The notes under the pieces: model-generated
The model's database searches: none
What the model was told of the DNA's origin: nothing
The model's input: only the letters and a program-made list of their open reading frames with translations
From: Deroplatys truncata
Lineage: Eukaryota > Arthropoda > Insecta > Mantodea > Mantidae
DNA: 64,000 bases
Assembly (NCBI GenBank): GCA_030765065.1
Contig: CM060975.1
Location: 200,236,007-200,300,006 of the forward strand
Direction: 5' to 3'
Translations under genes and position numbers: made by a program
Shown: piece after piece, positions 10,155-21,380 of the stretch
Layout of the letters: every line of letters begins with the position of its first letter
How positions within the stretch are numbered: the stretch's first letter is position 1

Positions 10155-10545
10155 GGCGCTGTGGCCGAGTGGTTAGACCACTCGCCTCAATCCCAGGGAA
10201 CTGCATGTGGGATTTGTGGTGGACAAAGTGGTGTCTGGGTGGGTTTTCTCCGGGTTGTCCGGTTTACTCCGCCATTCGTCATTCCACCGGTGCTCCATCT
10301 TCACCTTTCCTGTCATTCATCCCTCGCATCTCATCTATTATCTCTTTCGCTCTCATCCCGGGCGACGGGCTGATCCCCCACTCTGGTTGTCACTCTCTGA
10401 CCATAGACCATTGGCTCCCCGACAGGTATCTGACCACTGGCGTTGGCTTGTAAGTGCTGGGGTATGTAAGTTTTATGAAGGGGAGGGTAATCAGAGATTG
10501 CTTTGCTTTTTGCAACATCTCTTCATAAGAAGGGTAAAATAATTA
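10155..10545 (+). mobile_element. Family G tRNA-derived SINE
   Basis: The head GCTGTGGCCGAGTGGTTAG carries a canonical box A like that of Leu/Ser tRNAs. The usual box B segment is missing or degraded. The 3' part, GTTGGCTTGTAAGTGCTGGG then GGGAGGGTAATCAG, is shared with the copy at 54322-54635. The three overlapping ORFs here are not conserved in the second copy. Confidence 0.65.
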
Positions 10546-10789
10546 AGCAGCCCTATAATGTAAAATTAAAGGAAGTTATTATTTCTTACATTTGACATAT
10601 GGACGATGATTCTGAACGAATTAAACTACTTTTCCCTACATTCGTATTATGAAGAATAATACTCGTATTAGAGGAAGCATCGATGAATGGGGAAGCTTTG
10701 CATAGGATTTGCAATGCGCATTCGCTACTCGAGAAAATGGCGAATAATAATTAATAACAATACTTTTTTTAAACTGAGGGACCTAGAGT

Positions 10790-11420
10790 CTTTGTAACAT
10801 CCTGCATTTCGATCACCATGTCCCTTTGTCACTCCATATTTTCTCCAATAACCCCATCGAGCATAGCCGTTCTAATTGCTTCTCTCCATTGGGTTGCAGT
10901 CTTCTGTTCTTTTGTGCCCCGGATTACAATTCAGAGCGCTTTTTGACCATCTTTCCTCTTCCATCCTTTCCACATGACCATACTGCGTATAGTTTCTGTC
11001 CTCTCAGCACTTGTAAACATCTTCCGGTTACTCTTCGAATTTCTGCATTTGACCATGTAGTTTAGAAATCCTATATGCTTTTCTTGAGAAGTCCATTTTC
11101 AATGTCCCAAATACCCTTTCATCTTTCATATTATTAGACCCATAAGATAATATTGGTTCCACCACAGCACTGTATATCCTCATCTTTGTATTTTTATTAT
11201 ATTCCATCATAACAATCTATTTAAAACATAATAGATTTCTTACCTCATTGTACTCGATTGTGAATGTCTTTTCAGTTTGTTGCCTGTGCTGATACAATGC
11301 TTCCCAGATATCTAAATTCATTACATTCCCTGAAGTACCGAATACACAATTCTAAGTCTTCTTGTCCTTTTCCTGCTCTCAAGTATTCTGTTTTCATCTG
11401 TTCATGTTGAAGCATGTAGC
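10790..11420 (-). pseudogene. Non-LTR RT C-terminal remnant
   Basis: On the minus strand it encodes TKMRIYSAVVEPILSYGS (the usual Y-x-S-x-V-E-P-x-LLYGSE), a segment resembling MDFxRKAxRISKL, and further on HVERMEEERW and a degraded GRxxxGRPxxxW tail. It belongs to the same broad retrotransposon group as the remnants at 413-900 and 45.8 kb but is a different copy. Stops and frameshifts throughout. Confidence 0.65.
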
Positions 11421-12425
11421 GGGAATAAACACGGATTTAGATCGTTTGGCTTGGTGTCGGTTTCCGATTCGGAAAGGATTTGATTTGCCGGCTGCTCAGG
11501 TAGAGGATTAATGGTTGGTTATGAGGTTTTTTCTCAGAGAGTGTGGATAGGAAGTTAATGACGCTCGCATTTCTCCTTCACTTGCCCGTTTATTGTGATG
11601 ATCCACACGAGTTTTTCTTACCGAATCCCCGTCACACAAGACTTGATCACGCCTATCTTTCCTAGCTTTCATTTACGTGCTTCCCCCTTTCTATTTCCCT
11701 TCTTACGACGAAAAGTATAAAGTTATTATTTTTGTCACCCTGAATTAATTCATTTCTACACGTCTTTCCGCACACTAGCCTGGCACTAACTTTCACATAT
11801 ATTCTGCCTCGATGATCGACATGAAGTCTGATCCATTGTTCGACACGAAGTGATCCATGTTACCCCCGTCTCAAACTCTTCTGCCTCCAAGATAATTTTT
11901 CTATTCTCCGCCCATTTTCCAGTTTCATTCCTCCTTTTTACTATTCACGTGACTTTTCTAACTTCTCGTTGGTCACTTTTCTAAGTTTTACGCCGCTTCC
12001 CTTTGGTTTGGTAAACTTTAAATTGATCTTCACCACGTCTAACATTATCGACTTATTTACGCTTGATTTCCTTTTCTGTGCGGATGACTGCATCTGACTT
12101 CCCGTCTGTTGTATTCGTTTCTTGTGGGTTTCACAAATTCTATGTAGCTTAAGTGCTCGCTAATGGCATCGCCTTTTGCTCGTGAAACATTTCCCATTTT
12201 TACAGATTTCGCTAGTCTCTCTTCGCTCTGAAATACGCGGTTTCACCCATTTGATTTTCATATGTTTTATTTTATTTAAGTTCATTTTATATATTAGTGT
12301 CTGTTCTTTACTTAATCTCCGTCGTTATGCTTTTACTGCCCCCTTTCCTAATCCTTCATATTATGTTTGTTCTTCTTTCTTATTATTATTCCTATCATTA
12401 TTATTATGATTATCATTAATATTCA
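11421..12425. other. Unassigned 1 kb
   Basis: No convincing ORF, no match to the repeat families of this window, and no clear splice signals. A pyrimidine-rich zone at 11640-12380 gives only spurious frames. Confidence 0.4.

Positions 12426-12493
<68 letters not shown>
12426..12493. repeat. (ATT)n microsatellite
   Basis: About 22 near-perfect ATT units, preceded by a degenerate ATT-rich stretch from 12379. Confidence 0.97.
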
Positions 12494-12494
<1 letters not shown>

Positions 12495-12659
12495 TCTTCG
12501 GGCGAGTCTTATTGCTTCAGGCATCACTTCTTATACTCCACCAGTTTCTTCAGCACGTAATAATAGTAATAATAAATAAATAATCTGCAAAACATTGATT
12601 AAACTAAAATAACTGTCTATATGTCATACGTTCTTAATCCTCATGTCGCAAAAGTCCTA

Positions 12660-12903
12660 GGCAGGTCTTGAAAAGCCGGCGTATCATCCAACTTCATTCT
12701 ACACACTATCTGAGGGTCCTCTAAAAGCTGGCAGATACCAAAAGGTTGGGTTAGTTTTGTATAGGTTAGAGGTTATTTTAGAGTAAACACTTGTGCCTAA
12801 CAAGTTCTATCATTTCATCAATTCAGGTTCTACCATTTCATGAAGAACCGCAGCAGGAGTACTTTTGCATGCTTTTAGCATACCCGGCTTTTCATGAACT
12901 GCC
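12660..12903. mobile_element. 244-bp MITE with 20-bp TIRs
   Basis: GGCAGGTCTTGAAAAGCCGG at 12660-12679 matches the complement of the other end (GGCAGTTCATGAAAAGCCGG) with two mismatches. TA dinucleotides flank both sides (12658-12659, 12904-12905). The interior is non-coding. The TA target suggests Tc1/mariner mobilisation. Confidence 0.75.
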
Positions 12904-12911
12904 TATTATCT

Positions 12912-13147
12912 TAAATGACGGGGAGTTCACAGACTATTCCCAGAAAATTCAAGATTAAAATGTTATTTCCCATGTAACATCTTTAATAGGTGCTATTTTA
13001 ATATATTTAAATTAATTTTAGAACCGCTTTGGAGAAAATAAAAACAAATTGAAAAATGTGAAGAGTAGTTTGGAGTAGGGAAATTTTGTTGAAAACATTT
13101 TTCGAAAATTTTAATTTTCTCAAAAATGAATACAACTATTTTAATTA
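12912..13147 (+). mobile_element. Family A fragment (copy 6)
   Basis: The internal segment ttcacagactattcccagaaaattcaag through ttttgttgaaaac matches subfamily B in the forward direction. The last 60 bp (tttaattttctcaaaaatg) read in the opposite direction, so two fragments are joined. Confidence 0.55.
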
Positions 13148-13387
13148 AATATTCTATATTGGGCGTGAAAGACCAGTAATTTTGCTCAGAGGCCTCTTTA
13201 TCAGGCTTGAGATTCTTTTACGTGCCGTAAATCTACGACACAGGACCACCGGCTTTACTTCCCTTCCGAAGGAAGCCATGCTAAGGATTTTTACGCCCGA
13301 AAAAATCCATCGCCTTCCGCCGAGTTTGAACCCGCGACCTTGGAAACTAGAGGCTAGCACGATACCACTAGTCCACGGCGGACGACA
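13148..13387 (-). mobile_element. Family T tRNA-derived SINE
   Basis: On the minus strand the head is CCGTGGACTAGTGGTATCGTG (box A TGGACTAGTGG) and CGCGGGTTCAAACTCGGC (box B), followed by a body with GATAAAGAGGCCTCTGAGCA. Matching copies lie at 53426-53681, 59354-59580 and (3' tail) 62840-62905. The 3' tail is truncated where it meets family A. Confidence 0.85.
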
Positions 13388-14525
13388 GTGTAGGAGAGGG
13401 GAATACGGTGCCAGAGACAGCAAATCAGCAAATTGAAAAAATTGGCACAATTTTAGTACTGTCCGCTTTGGTGTAAAGGGAACCGTTAGTGTTTGGTATT
13501 GTAGACGTCGCATGTTGAAGTCCGGCGATAGGATTTGTACTTTTTTCGGCTAAATTACCTGCCCTCGTGCCTTTTAGATGTGTACATTTGTTCTTCTTAC
13601 ATGCTTTTGTTATATAAGTAGTTTGACATATCAATATCATATTATTGTGTTTTTTACAGAAGCCAAATGGATATTCTATTTAGTGTATGTTAATAACAAT
13701 AATCATAATAATGATAATACGTTTGTATATGAAAAACACAACCTAACTTACTTTGAAGTATTTGTATGACGGCGGGCGTGAGAGGTATAATACCAAAAAA
13801 TCTGCAAATGTTTCAAGCAGAACACTAACTTCATTTATAGCATAGCTTTTGCTACTGTCAGAGGTTCAATTGTCATTTTCGACTATTTGTATGCACCTGT
13901 ATAATAATTGTAGTTGTAATGTTTATATTCATTTTACTTCGTTTTTTCATCCTTATTATTTCGTTTTATTTTTCACTTTCATTTTACCGTTTTATCACAC
14001 CTGATTATAATATTTTCCCGTTTACATGGAGTTTTAGACGAAAACAAAGTTTGCTTATTATGCTTTGTCACCTTTGACAGTTCCTTCTCGGAAAAAAGGA
14101 AAGAATTGATTGGTGTGTAGACAAGGATTAGAGGTGGAATAAGATGCATTAGATTCTGTTTGCTGACGGCAGGCGACCACGACAGCGGTGGCAAAGCGTC
14201 GGCATGGAAAGTCAAAGAGTTACAGTTGGTATCTCGGCCTAAAGTTATTATTATTGATATTATTACCAATACCATAATTGCGAACTAAATAGAAATTAAA
14301 CTCTTTCTAATTATATAGAGCATTTAATGCTCCTTTTCACCACACTAACTTATAGAGACAGTAAACTGTGTCAAATAGGTACAAAGATTAACATCATGGA
14401 TATCATCACTTTAACACTAGTAACATAAATAAAATTGTATATAGATTTATAGAAATTAAATACATTTTCTTTCACACAAATCCACCAATTGTGAGATTCA
14501 ATGGCAATGTATTTACAACAAATGC
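13388..14525. other. Unassigned 1.1 kb
   Basis: AT-rich with no matched repeats. Short ORFs on both strands look random. A slightly GC-rich patch lies at 14160-14240. Confidence 0.4.
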
Positions 14526-14552
14526 AATAATAATAATAATAATAATAATAAT
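14526..14552. repeat. (AAT)n microsatellite
   Basis: Nine AAT units in an AT-rich stretch. Confidence 0.95.
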
Positions 14553-14689
14553 TATAATGCAAAACATTTTTGGGTTACTTTGTTTTTTATTTCTTTAATA
14601 GGAAGACCACCAACCTTGAGTTTTAATGATCCCATTTAGTCTCCTGGGTATTGAAAAACTAAAGAGCTGCAGATTTGACGTCGTCTCTC

Positions 14690-15640
14690 AGACTTCCCAG
14701 GCATGTTCCTCAGTGCCTCTTTGGTGTTTTCTTGACGTGTTCCCAGTCCCGACCCATTAATGTCCAGACGTCCTCAATTGGATTAAGATCCGGAGACTTC
14801 GCAGGCCATTCCAAAACCGAAATGTCTGGGTGCTGCTGAAGCCGCTGTGGTTCGGGATGTGTGCGTACTGTTGTTGTCGTGTATGAAATGTATCACAGGC
14901 TTTTCCTCTTCCGGGTAGATAAATCGCACCGTTGGAAGCATGCATTCTTCCAGGATTGCAACATATTCCTGGGAGTCCATGTTAGAGGAGATTTCAATAG
15001 GCTTTCCTATTCCACTGACGCTCATCCAGCCCCATACAGCTAAGTTGATCCTGCCACTCTGTATAGTGGCAACAACGTGTTTAGGGACGTAGCGAGTACT
15101 GTCGGGTCGCCACAAAGACAGTCTCCCATCCTCGTCTGACGAAATCTCTTTTTCGTCAGACCATATTCTCATCCCCCAGAAGTCTTGACTTGATAGCAGA
15201 TGCTGGAGGCAGAAGGCTATGCGAACTTCCCTGTATTCTTGCTTAAGAGCACCCTTTCTCGCAGACATGCGATGTGGGATACAACAGCATGAAGTCGTCG
15301 ACGGATCGTCTCAATACCCATTGGGAAATTGAGACTTCTTGTTATTCTTGTCGCTAGAAGGAAGGAATTCTCATTATGGACCTCTAGAATAGCTCTATCA
15401 TCCTCTGTCAAGGATTTTTTTGGTTTCCTTGCTTTTGCTTTGTCTTAAGACCCTCTTCACCCTCCTCCTGAAACGTTTTCACCGACAGTCTGTTTTACAT
15501 GCCCAACTGCTTGGCATATTTGGACCACTGTGCGACCACATTCCCATATTTAAGTAATGTGGACCCTGGTTACCCCACTTGTGTATGGCATTGATAGAGT
15601 GTGGGCTTCCAATACTGTCCGTGATAGGTATATCGCTTAA
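14690..15640 (-). pseudogene. Tc1-like transposase pseudogene
   Basis: The minus-strand pieces follow the order of a Tc1 transposase. TEDDRAILEVHNENSFLLATRIT...IETIRRRL (15217-15411) is the second helix-turn-helix region. IWSDEKEISSDEDGRLSLWRP (about 15120-15190) carries the first catalytic Asp. FIHDNNSTHTS (about 14870) carries the second, and WPAKSPDLNPIED (about 14770-14800) the glutamate of the DDE triad. At least three frameshifts separate the blocks. The N-terminus may start near 15638. I could not define TIRs. Confidence 0.85.
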
Positions 15641-15659
15641 CATGTTCTGTTCCTCATTT

Positions 15660-17774
15660 GGTGATTACAAGCTTGCTAGTTCTTAGGTCAATACAAAGTG
15701 ATGACAATATTACATGATATCAAGGTCCTCTGATTTCACCCTACCAGTTTAAAGCAAATCATAAGAATTTAGAATAGTTAGTGTGGTTACTTCTTTGGAA
15801 TAACGCTTAGAGTGTTGAATTATAAACTAAGATTCTGGGTTCAGTTCTTGCCTGGAGAAGAACTTTTATGACTTTTAATTATCTTTATTTCATATTTTCC
15901 GAAGAGTAAGGAAGAGTTAAAGGCAAGCACAAATCCTTTCTGGTTGAACGAAAGAGTATAGTATGCTGTTTCCTTAATTTGATTGAAAACAAGCACAATA
16001 GAACGTAATTTGGCGTTATTGCTTTTAAACTCTTACTGCATAAGAACTAGAGGAAATTTCGGAACATGCCAAATATTCGATTCATGAATCTCCGGTCTTC
16101 CTTGTAGATGGATTTAGTTCTGGAAAGGAAACATTCGGATGTTTCTAGCACTCATTAATTTAAAACACCTGAGATAGCCTAAAACAAGTCTCCCGAACGT
16201 CAAATGTATTAATGTAAAAGTAAAGAGCTCGACACCACAGTGGCTCTTTGGTATAGCGCCCATTTCTAGAACTGAAGTACGGAGATTCAAATACCGACAG
16301 ATGTTTTGTTTGTTTGTTTCTTTCTTTCTTTCCTTCAGGATTCTACCTAACAGAAGAAGCTTTTTTCATATCTTCAGTATTTCATAATACTCGAAGTATA
16401 CGACACAATTATTTAGTTAACTGAAACATTCTCATTTTACAGGCATAAACCAAATATCCGCTTGTAATTGAGTAGCTGACCATAATGTAAGCAAAACATT
16501 GCTTTTACGTCTGACGTATGCTTCATATTATTTGCATTAATGCAAGCTTAGAAAGTGAAAACCTGTTAGGGTGCTATTAAACGCTGGAGTCGTGTACTCT
16601 TAAACTATTTCCATTACTACCGCCATTACTATCATAAATTTGTTGATAACATTTGTTTGTCAAGAACAAAAAGTGAATATGACCATTATACAATTTAATT
16701 TTATACGTATTTAAGCACAATTTAGTTGTAACAATAGCTAAAAAATCATCCTAGCAGCAATTATATGCCCTGTGCTAAAAGCGCACAGTTATTTCTTTTT
16801 GATCCCTCTTCAAATTATAGAAACAAGTAGGTGATTATTTTTAGAAAAATAAGTTTCTTAAATTAAGTTTCTCTCAGTGCAGACTACTATCCTATAGAGT
16901 AATGATATTAAAATAGCCATGTAAACGTAGAAGTCAGAAACTCGTCGGTCTCCTGCTACTTTTGTAGATAAGCGCCCTGACCCCGAACAAGCCTGCGGCT
17001 CCGCCCTCCACTGGGTAGGGATGAACAAACAGCGCATACGCGACTCATTCCTTCGAATCGTGGCCCCAGATTTTATAAGGAATTTTACAACCTGTACAAC
17101 TGCATACGGCAGCATAGGAGATACTAGTGATCAGGGTCCGGATTTTGATGACCTCAAAATGTTTGAAAAAGATCAATAAAATGAAAATTTAAGAAAATAC
17201 ACAAGCTTTACAAAAACTAGTCTAAAGCTGAGATTTATTTGTTTTTGTATATTTATTAAAATAGTAATTAAATATACTGTTATAAATGAAATAATATTGA
17301 AACATTAGTATTATTTATTAAAATTAGTGCACAAAAAGTTATAAATTAATTTATACGTGACAACTGCTACAATAGTAGAAAAAGTAGATATAAGAATAAT
17401 TTATTTAGAAAACAATTAAAACTATATATTTTGTTGCATGATGTGTTTGAAGAATCTGAAAATAAAATTAAGAACGTTGCTTTTGAGACATTAACTCTTT
17501 TGAGTTCTCAGAATATATAAAATTCATAGCGAATGAAGAGGACTTCACAACTCATGACACGACATAAGGGTAGGGACAATAACACCTTGACTGTATGCAC
17601 TGTAACGCTAAAAACGGAAAACTGGCCTGTCCCATTCCTAGTTTGGAACATGCATTCATAACTGTAATGATATTTGCTCCCTGAGAATGGTCACCCCTCC
17701 ACCCGCAAATAACCCTTCCCGACTAACCATTAAATAGGAACGAAACTTTTTTCCCCAAGAATGCGAGTAAAGAA
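15660..17774. other. Mostly unassigned 2.1 kb with two tRNA-like SINE heads
   Basis: At 15790-15860 (TTGGAATAACGCTTAG... GGGTTCAGTTC) and 16245-16305 (GTGGCTCTTTGGTATAGCGC ... GAGATTCAAATACC) two degraded box A/box B pairs are visible on the plus strand. A GC-richer patch at 16970-17100 opens an 85-codon minus frame that I cannot identify. The rest is AT-rich with no match in the window. Confidence 0.4.
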
Positions 17775-17776
17775 TA

Positions 17777-18661
17777 GGGGAGAGGGGAGCAAGTTGGCAC
17801 AAAATTTAAGTTTTGTTATTTTATTGTTATTACCGCAACATTTCAGCCAATCCTGATTTGGCATTTTTATATAAATTTCTTTAACAATATCTATTAATAA
17901 TATGGCATTATTTTACGCCGCTTAAAGTTACATTTTTCAACTTTTAAAACCATTGCGTAGTGAATCAACTTACCCCACGTAGGAGGCAGGTTGGCACAGG
18001 CTGTGTGGTAAGTTGGCTACATGTAACTTAAATGGAAAATGTGCGTTTTAAATAATTTATTATAAACAAATATCATGATCAAGTTGTTAAGAACACTTCA
18101 GATGTATAATTACATATTCATCATTGTAAAAACGCCTTACAGAGGGTAGCGTTTGTTAAACATATCAACAGGTCCTTATAGTAAGATACAACGTCCAAAG
18201 TTAAACACTTAAATAGCAATAATAAAATGAAACATTGTACACAAATTAATCGGGAATGCCCGAAAAACAATTTAAGTACACAAACTGCCTGTTGCTATCA
18301 TTGTGCCCACATGTCCCTGGTCTACTGTTTTAATGGAAGCTCGATATAGCGATCAAGAATAAGTAATTAACATACTTACAAAAATAAGGAACAAAAACAT
18401 TTAAAAGCACTTTCAAAAAATATTTAGAGCCATTTCATATTGGATATGAACCCAGGAAAAAAAATCCCCATGAAGTGAATATTTACTAACCTCGCAGGAA
18501 AAACAACTGCATGGCATCCTTCCACTACAACTTGTCACAAAGGATTGTCGCTTCCATGGGACGTGTATTTGGAGACAAGGAATAGTATGTCTGCATTTGG
18601 CTACATCCTATTAACTAAGACCTGAAATAAGAGCCATGTGCCAACTTGCCCCCCTCGCCCC
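17777..18661. mobile_element. 885-bp non-coding TA-flanked MITE
   Basis: The left end GGGGAGAGGGGAGCAAGTTG matches the complement of the right end (GGGGCGAGGGGGGCAAGTTG), both continuing as GCACA. TA flanks at 17775-17776 and 18662-18663. A second, internal pair of GGCAGGTTGGCACAGG / GTAAGTTGGC motifs lies at about 17985-18015. No ORF over 60 codons. Confidence 0.75.
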
Positions 18662-18845
18662 TACACACATTTACTCTTATTTCTCAGTTTAATAGCGAAA
18701 TTTCTGAAGTTTGAGAAGTTAACCGTATGGAAAATGTAATAATATAAAAATCTCTATACACGCAATATAATTGCAAGAAATTAACTAGTAAAGGCGCAAA
18801 TGGCGAGAAAATTACAAAATAATGAAGTAGCTAACATCGAAAAAA

Positions 18846-19687
18846 TCTTATGTGTTACACTCACATGACTTTCTCTACTCTTGTACAAACTATTTTCACA
18901 AACGCTTATTCTCCATATGCTTCATGTTAATCGAGATATCGAGGTGTTAATCTTATTGCTAATTTTCTTGTAGATGCAAGGGGAATTGCTAGGCTTTAAG
19001 CGATAGTCAAATGTTTCAAGAGCTGGTTGCTATGTGGAGTATTCCATTCTCTTTGCATTACCAGGACAAAAAAAAATTTAATAACGAATTTGAGAAAAAG
19101 TATAAGTATTGGAACATTTAAGGGAATAGCAAGCATATCTCGAAAATGGTTCACTCAACAAAAAAATGTATATGACATAAATTGTGTATTTTAATGCGAT
19201 CTACATTTTTGTGCAGTAAAATTTTGTCTATCTTATGGTTTACCAGTTATGCAAAAGTCGTTTACAATGAAGAATACTTTTAGACATTCCCAGAAAATTC
19301 AAGATATACATTTTATTTGTCATGAAAATATCTTAAACATATGATATTTTATTCAAAATTGTTAGAGGCCATTTTTGAGAAAATTAAAATTTTCGAAAAA
19401 TGTTCCATGTAAAGGATATCCTGGGGTGGGGGGATTTTCTTGAAAAACTTCGTGTCGCATCTCTGGAAGATACTGAACCTAAATACCAAGTTTGGTGTTT
19501 ATCCGACTGTTCGTTTCTGAGTTATGCTGTTCACTGACACACAGACACACACACACGGACATGTTTCCAAAAATGCTTTTTTTTGGATTCAGGGGGTCTC
19601 AAAACATATTTCCGGTGAAATCTCGGTATCGAATTTTTGGGTGGAATACAATATTTCCCCTACTTAGTATACGTAGTAGAGAAAGTA
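18846..19687 (+). mobile_element. Family A copy 7, complete
   Basis: Begins TCTTATGTGTTACACTCAC and ends GTAGTAGAGAAAGTA. The left flank is AAAAA and the right flank AAAAATG. A short CA tract lies at 19535-19556. Confidence 0.8.
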
Positions 19688-20465
19688 AAAATGCCGTAAA
19701 ATATAAAAAGGCATAAAATTACCTAATAAATACCCATTTTGCATACAATGCCTGTGATGCTATAATTAAAAGATGACACGTCATCAGAATCCGGGAAATG
19801 CTAATGATACGTATTATGAAATAATTAGGAAAGGAAATTTGGAAAGAAAATTTTCCAGGACAAAGTTTAGCATATCTCCCGGCATTTGCCAGTTATAAGG
19901 TTGAGAAAAACTTGGAAAAATCCTCCGGAAGGGAGGACGGTGATTAACATCCTCGGTTACCCACGTCGGCGACAAATTATAGTAAGAAACCCTAGGCCAT
20001 AATACCTTTAAACAAATAAATAATTTAGAGTCGAAATTCATTGCACGTCTGTACGTGAATATCATTCCTTAAAGCTACGAAAGCCAAAGCTGCACAAAAG
20101 CTATATCACAGGTAAAGTACTTATCCAGCGTTGCCGCGACGTCTGCTCGCTGGCAGAACATGATACACGTATGCTGAATGGGAAGAGCACCAGACACCTG
20201 AATGGCGTAAAGGGTTTTGACCCTGTGTGGCAAATACCTATAGAGGAATTTGTAGGAGCAAATGACCTCTTCTCCCTGCCCATGGCGCAGTAAATCTGGA
20301 CCAGGTGTAGAGCGACAAGGATCCCGCCGCCACCTGCCGCCACGCGTGCACCAGCGCCGCCACGGATAAAACTGCACACCACACACACGAGGAATCCTGG
20401 GCTATATACATAGCAGCGCTCTTTTGTTTCCTCAACTCATTGTTCAACATCGTAATTAAAAACAA
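19688..20465. other. Unassigned, partly GC-rich
   Basis: 19880-19980 (aaaaacttggaaaaatcctccgg... ggttacccacg) resembles the body of tRNA-derived SINEs on the minus strand, without a head. 20130-20400 is GC-rich with three overlapping minus-strand ORFs of 75-103 codons. None shows a recognisable motif and none recurs in the window. A TATATA lies at 20402-20408. Confidence 0.35.
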
Positions 20466-21180
20466 TCTGATGTGTTACGCTCACATGACTTTCTCTACTC
20501 TAGTACAAACTATTTTTACAAATGCTTATTCTCCATCTACTTCACGATAATCGAGATAAACATTTGCAGAGTCTATCTTATTGCTAATTTTCTTGTAGAT
20601 GTAAGGGGAAAATATATTTACAAGGGCAATATAGAAATACAGTAGCCTTTAAGCACATACATATCTCTTAATAGCTGGTTGCTAGGTGCAGCACCATTCC
20701 CTTTCCCACAGATTAATACTCTTTGCATATCCATTTTAGAAAATAAGTATTGAAAAATTTAAGGGAATAACAAGCAATATCTCGAAAATGTTTCACTCAA
20801 CAAAAAAAATGTATATGGCATAAATTGTGTATTTTAACGCGATGTACATTTTTTGTGTAGTAAAATTTTGTCTATCTCATGGTTTACCAGTTATGCAAAA
20901 GTCGTTCACAATGTAGAATACTTTTGGAGACATTCCCAGAAAATTCAAGATATACATTTCATTTGTCATGAAAATATCTTGAACATATGATATTTTCATC
21001 AAAATCGTTAGAGCCATTTTTGAGAGAATTAAAATTTTCGAAATATGTTCCATGTAAAGGGTACTCTGGGATGACGGGATTTTGTTGAAAACCTTCGTGT
21101 CGCATCTCTGGAAGATACTGAACCTAAATACCAAGTTTGGTGTTTATCCGACTGTTCGTTTCTGAGTTATGCTGTTCACA

Positions 21181-21224
<44 letters not shown>

Positions 21225-21377
21225 GACACACAGACACACACGCACGGACATGTTTCCAAAAATGCTTTTTTTGGATTCAGGGTGTCTCAAAACATGTATT
21301 TCCGGTGAAATCTCGGTATCGAATTTTTGGGTGGAATACAATACTTCCCCTACTTACTGTACGTAGTAGAGAAAGTA
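20466..21377 (+). mobile_element. Family A copy 8, complete
   Basis: Begins TCTGATGTGTTACGCTCAC and ends GTAGTAGAGAAAGTA, and carries the longest CA tract of the family. Three bases later the left end of copy 9 begins. Confidence 0.82.
21180..21243. repeat. (CA)n microsatellite with GACA interruptions
   Basis: About 20 CA units, then imperfect CAGA/CACA units, at the standard internal position of a family A copy. The HTHTHT-rich ORFs here are translated microsatellite. Confidence 0.95.
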
Positions 21378-21380
21378 ATA

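Noticed and set aside
20402-20465. TATATA promoter next to the GC-rich block at 20.1-20.4 kb
   Set aside because: No upstream elements and no ORF with recognisable content. TATATA is frequent in this AT-rich window.
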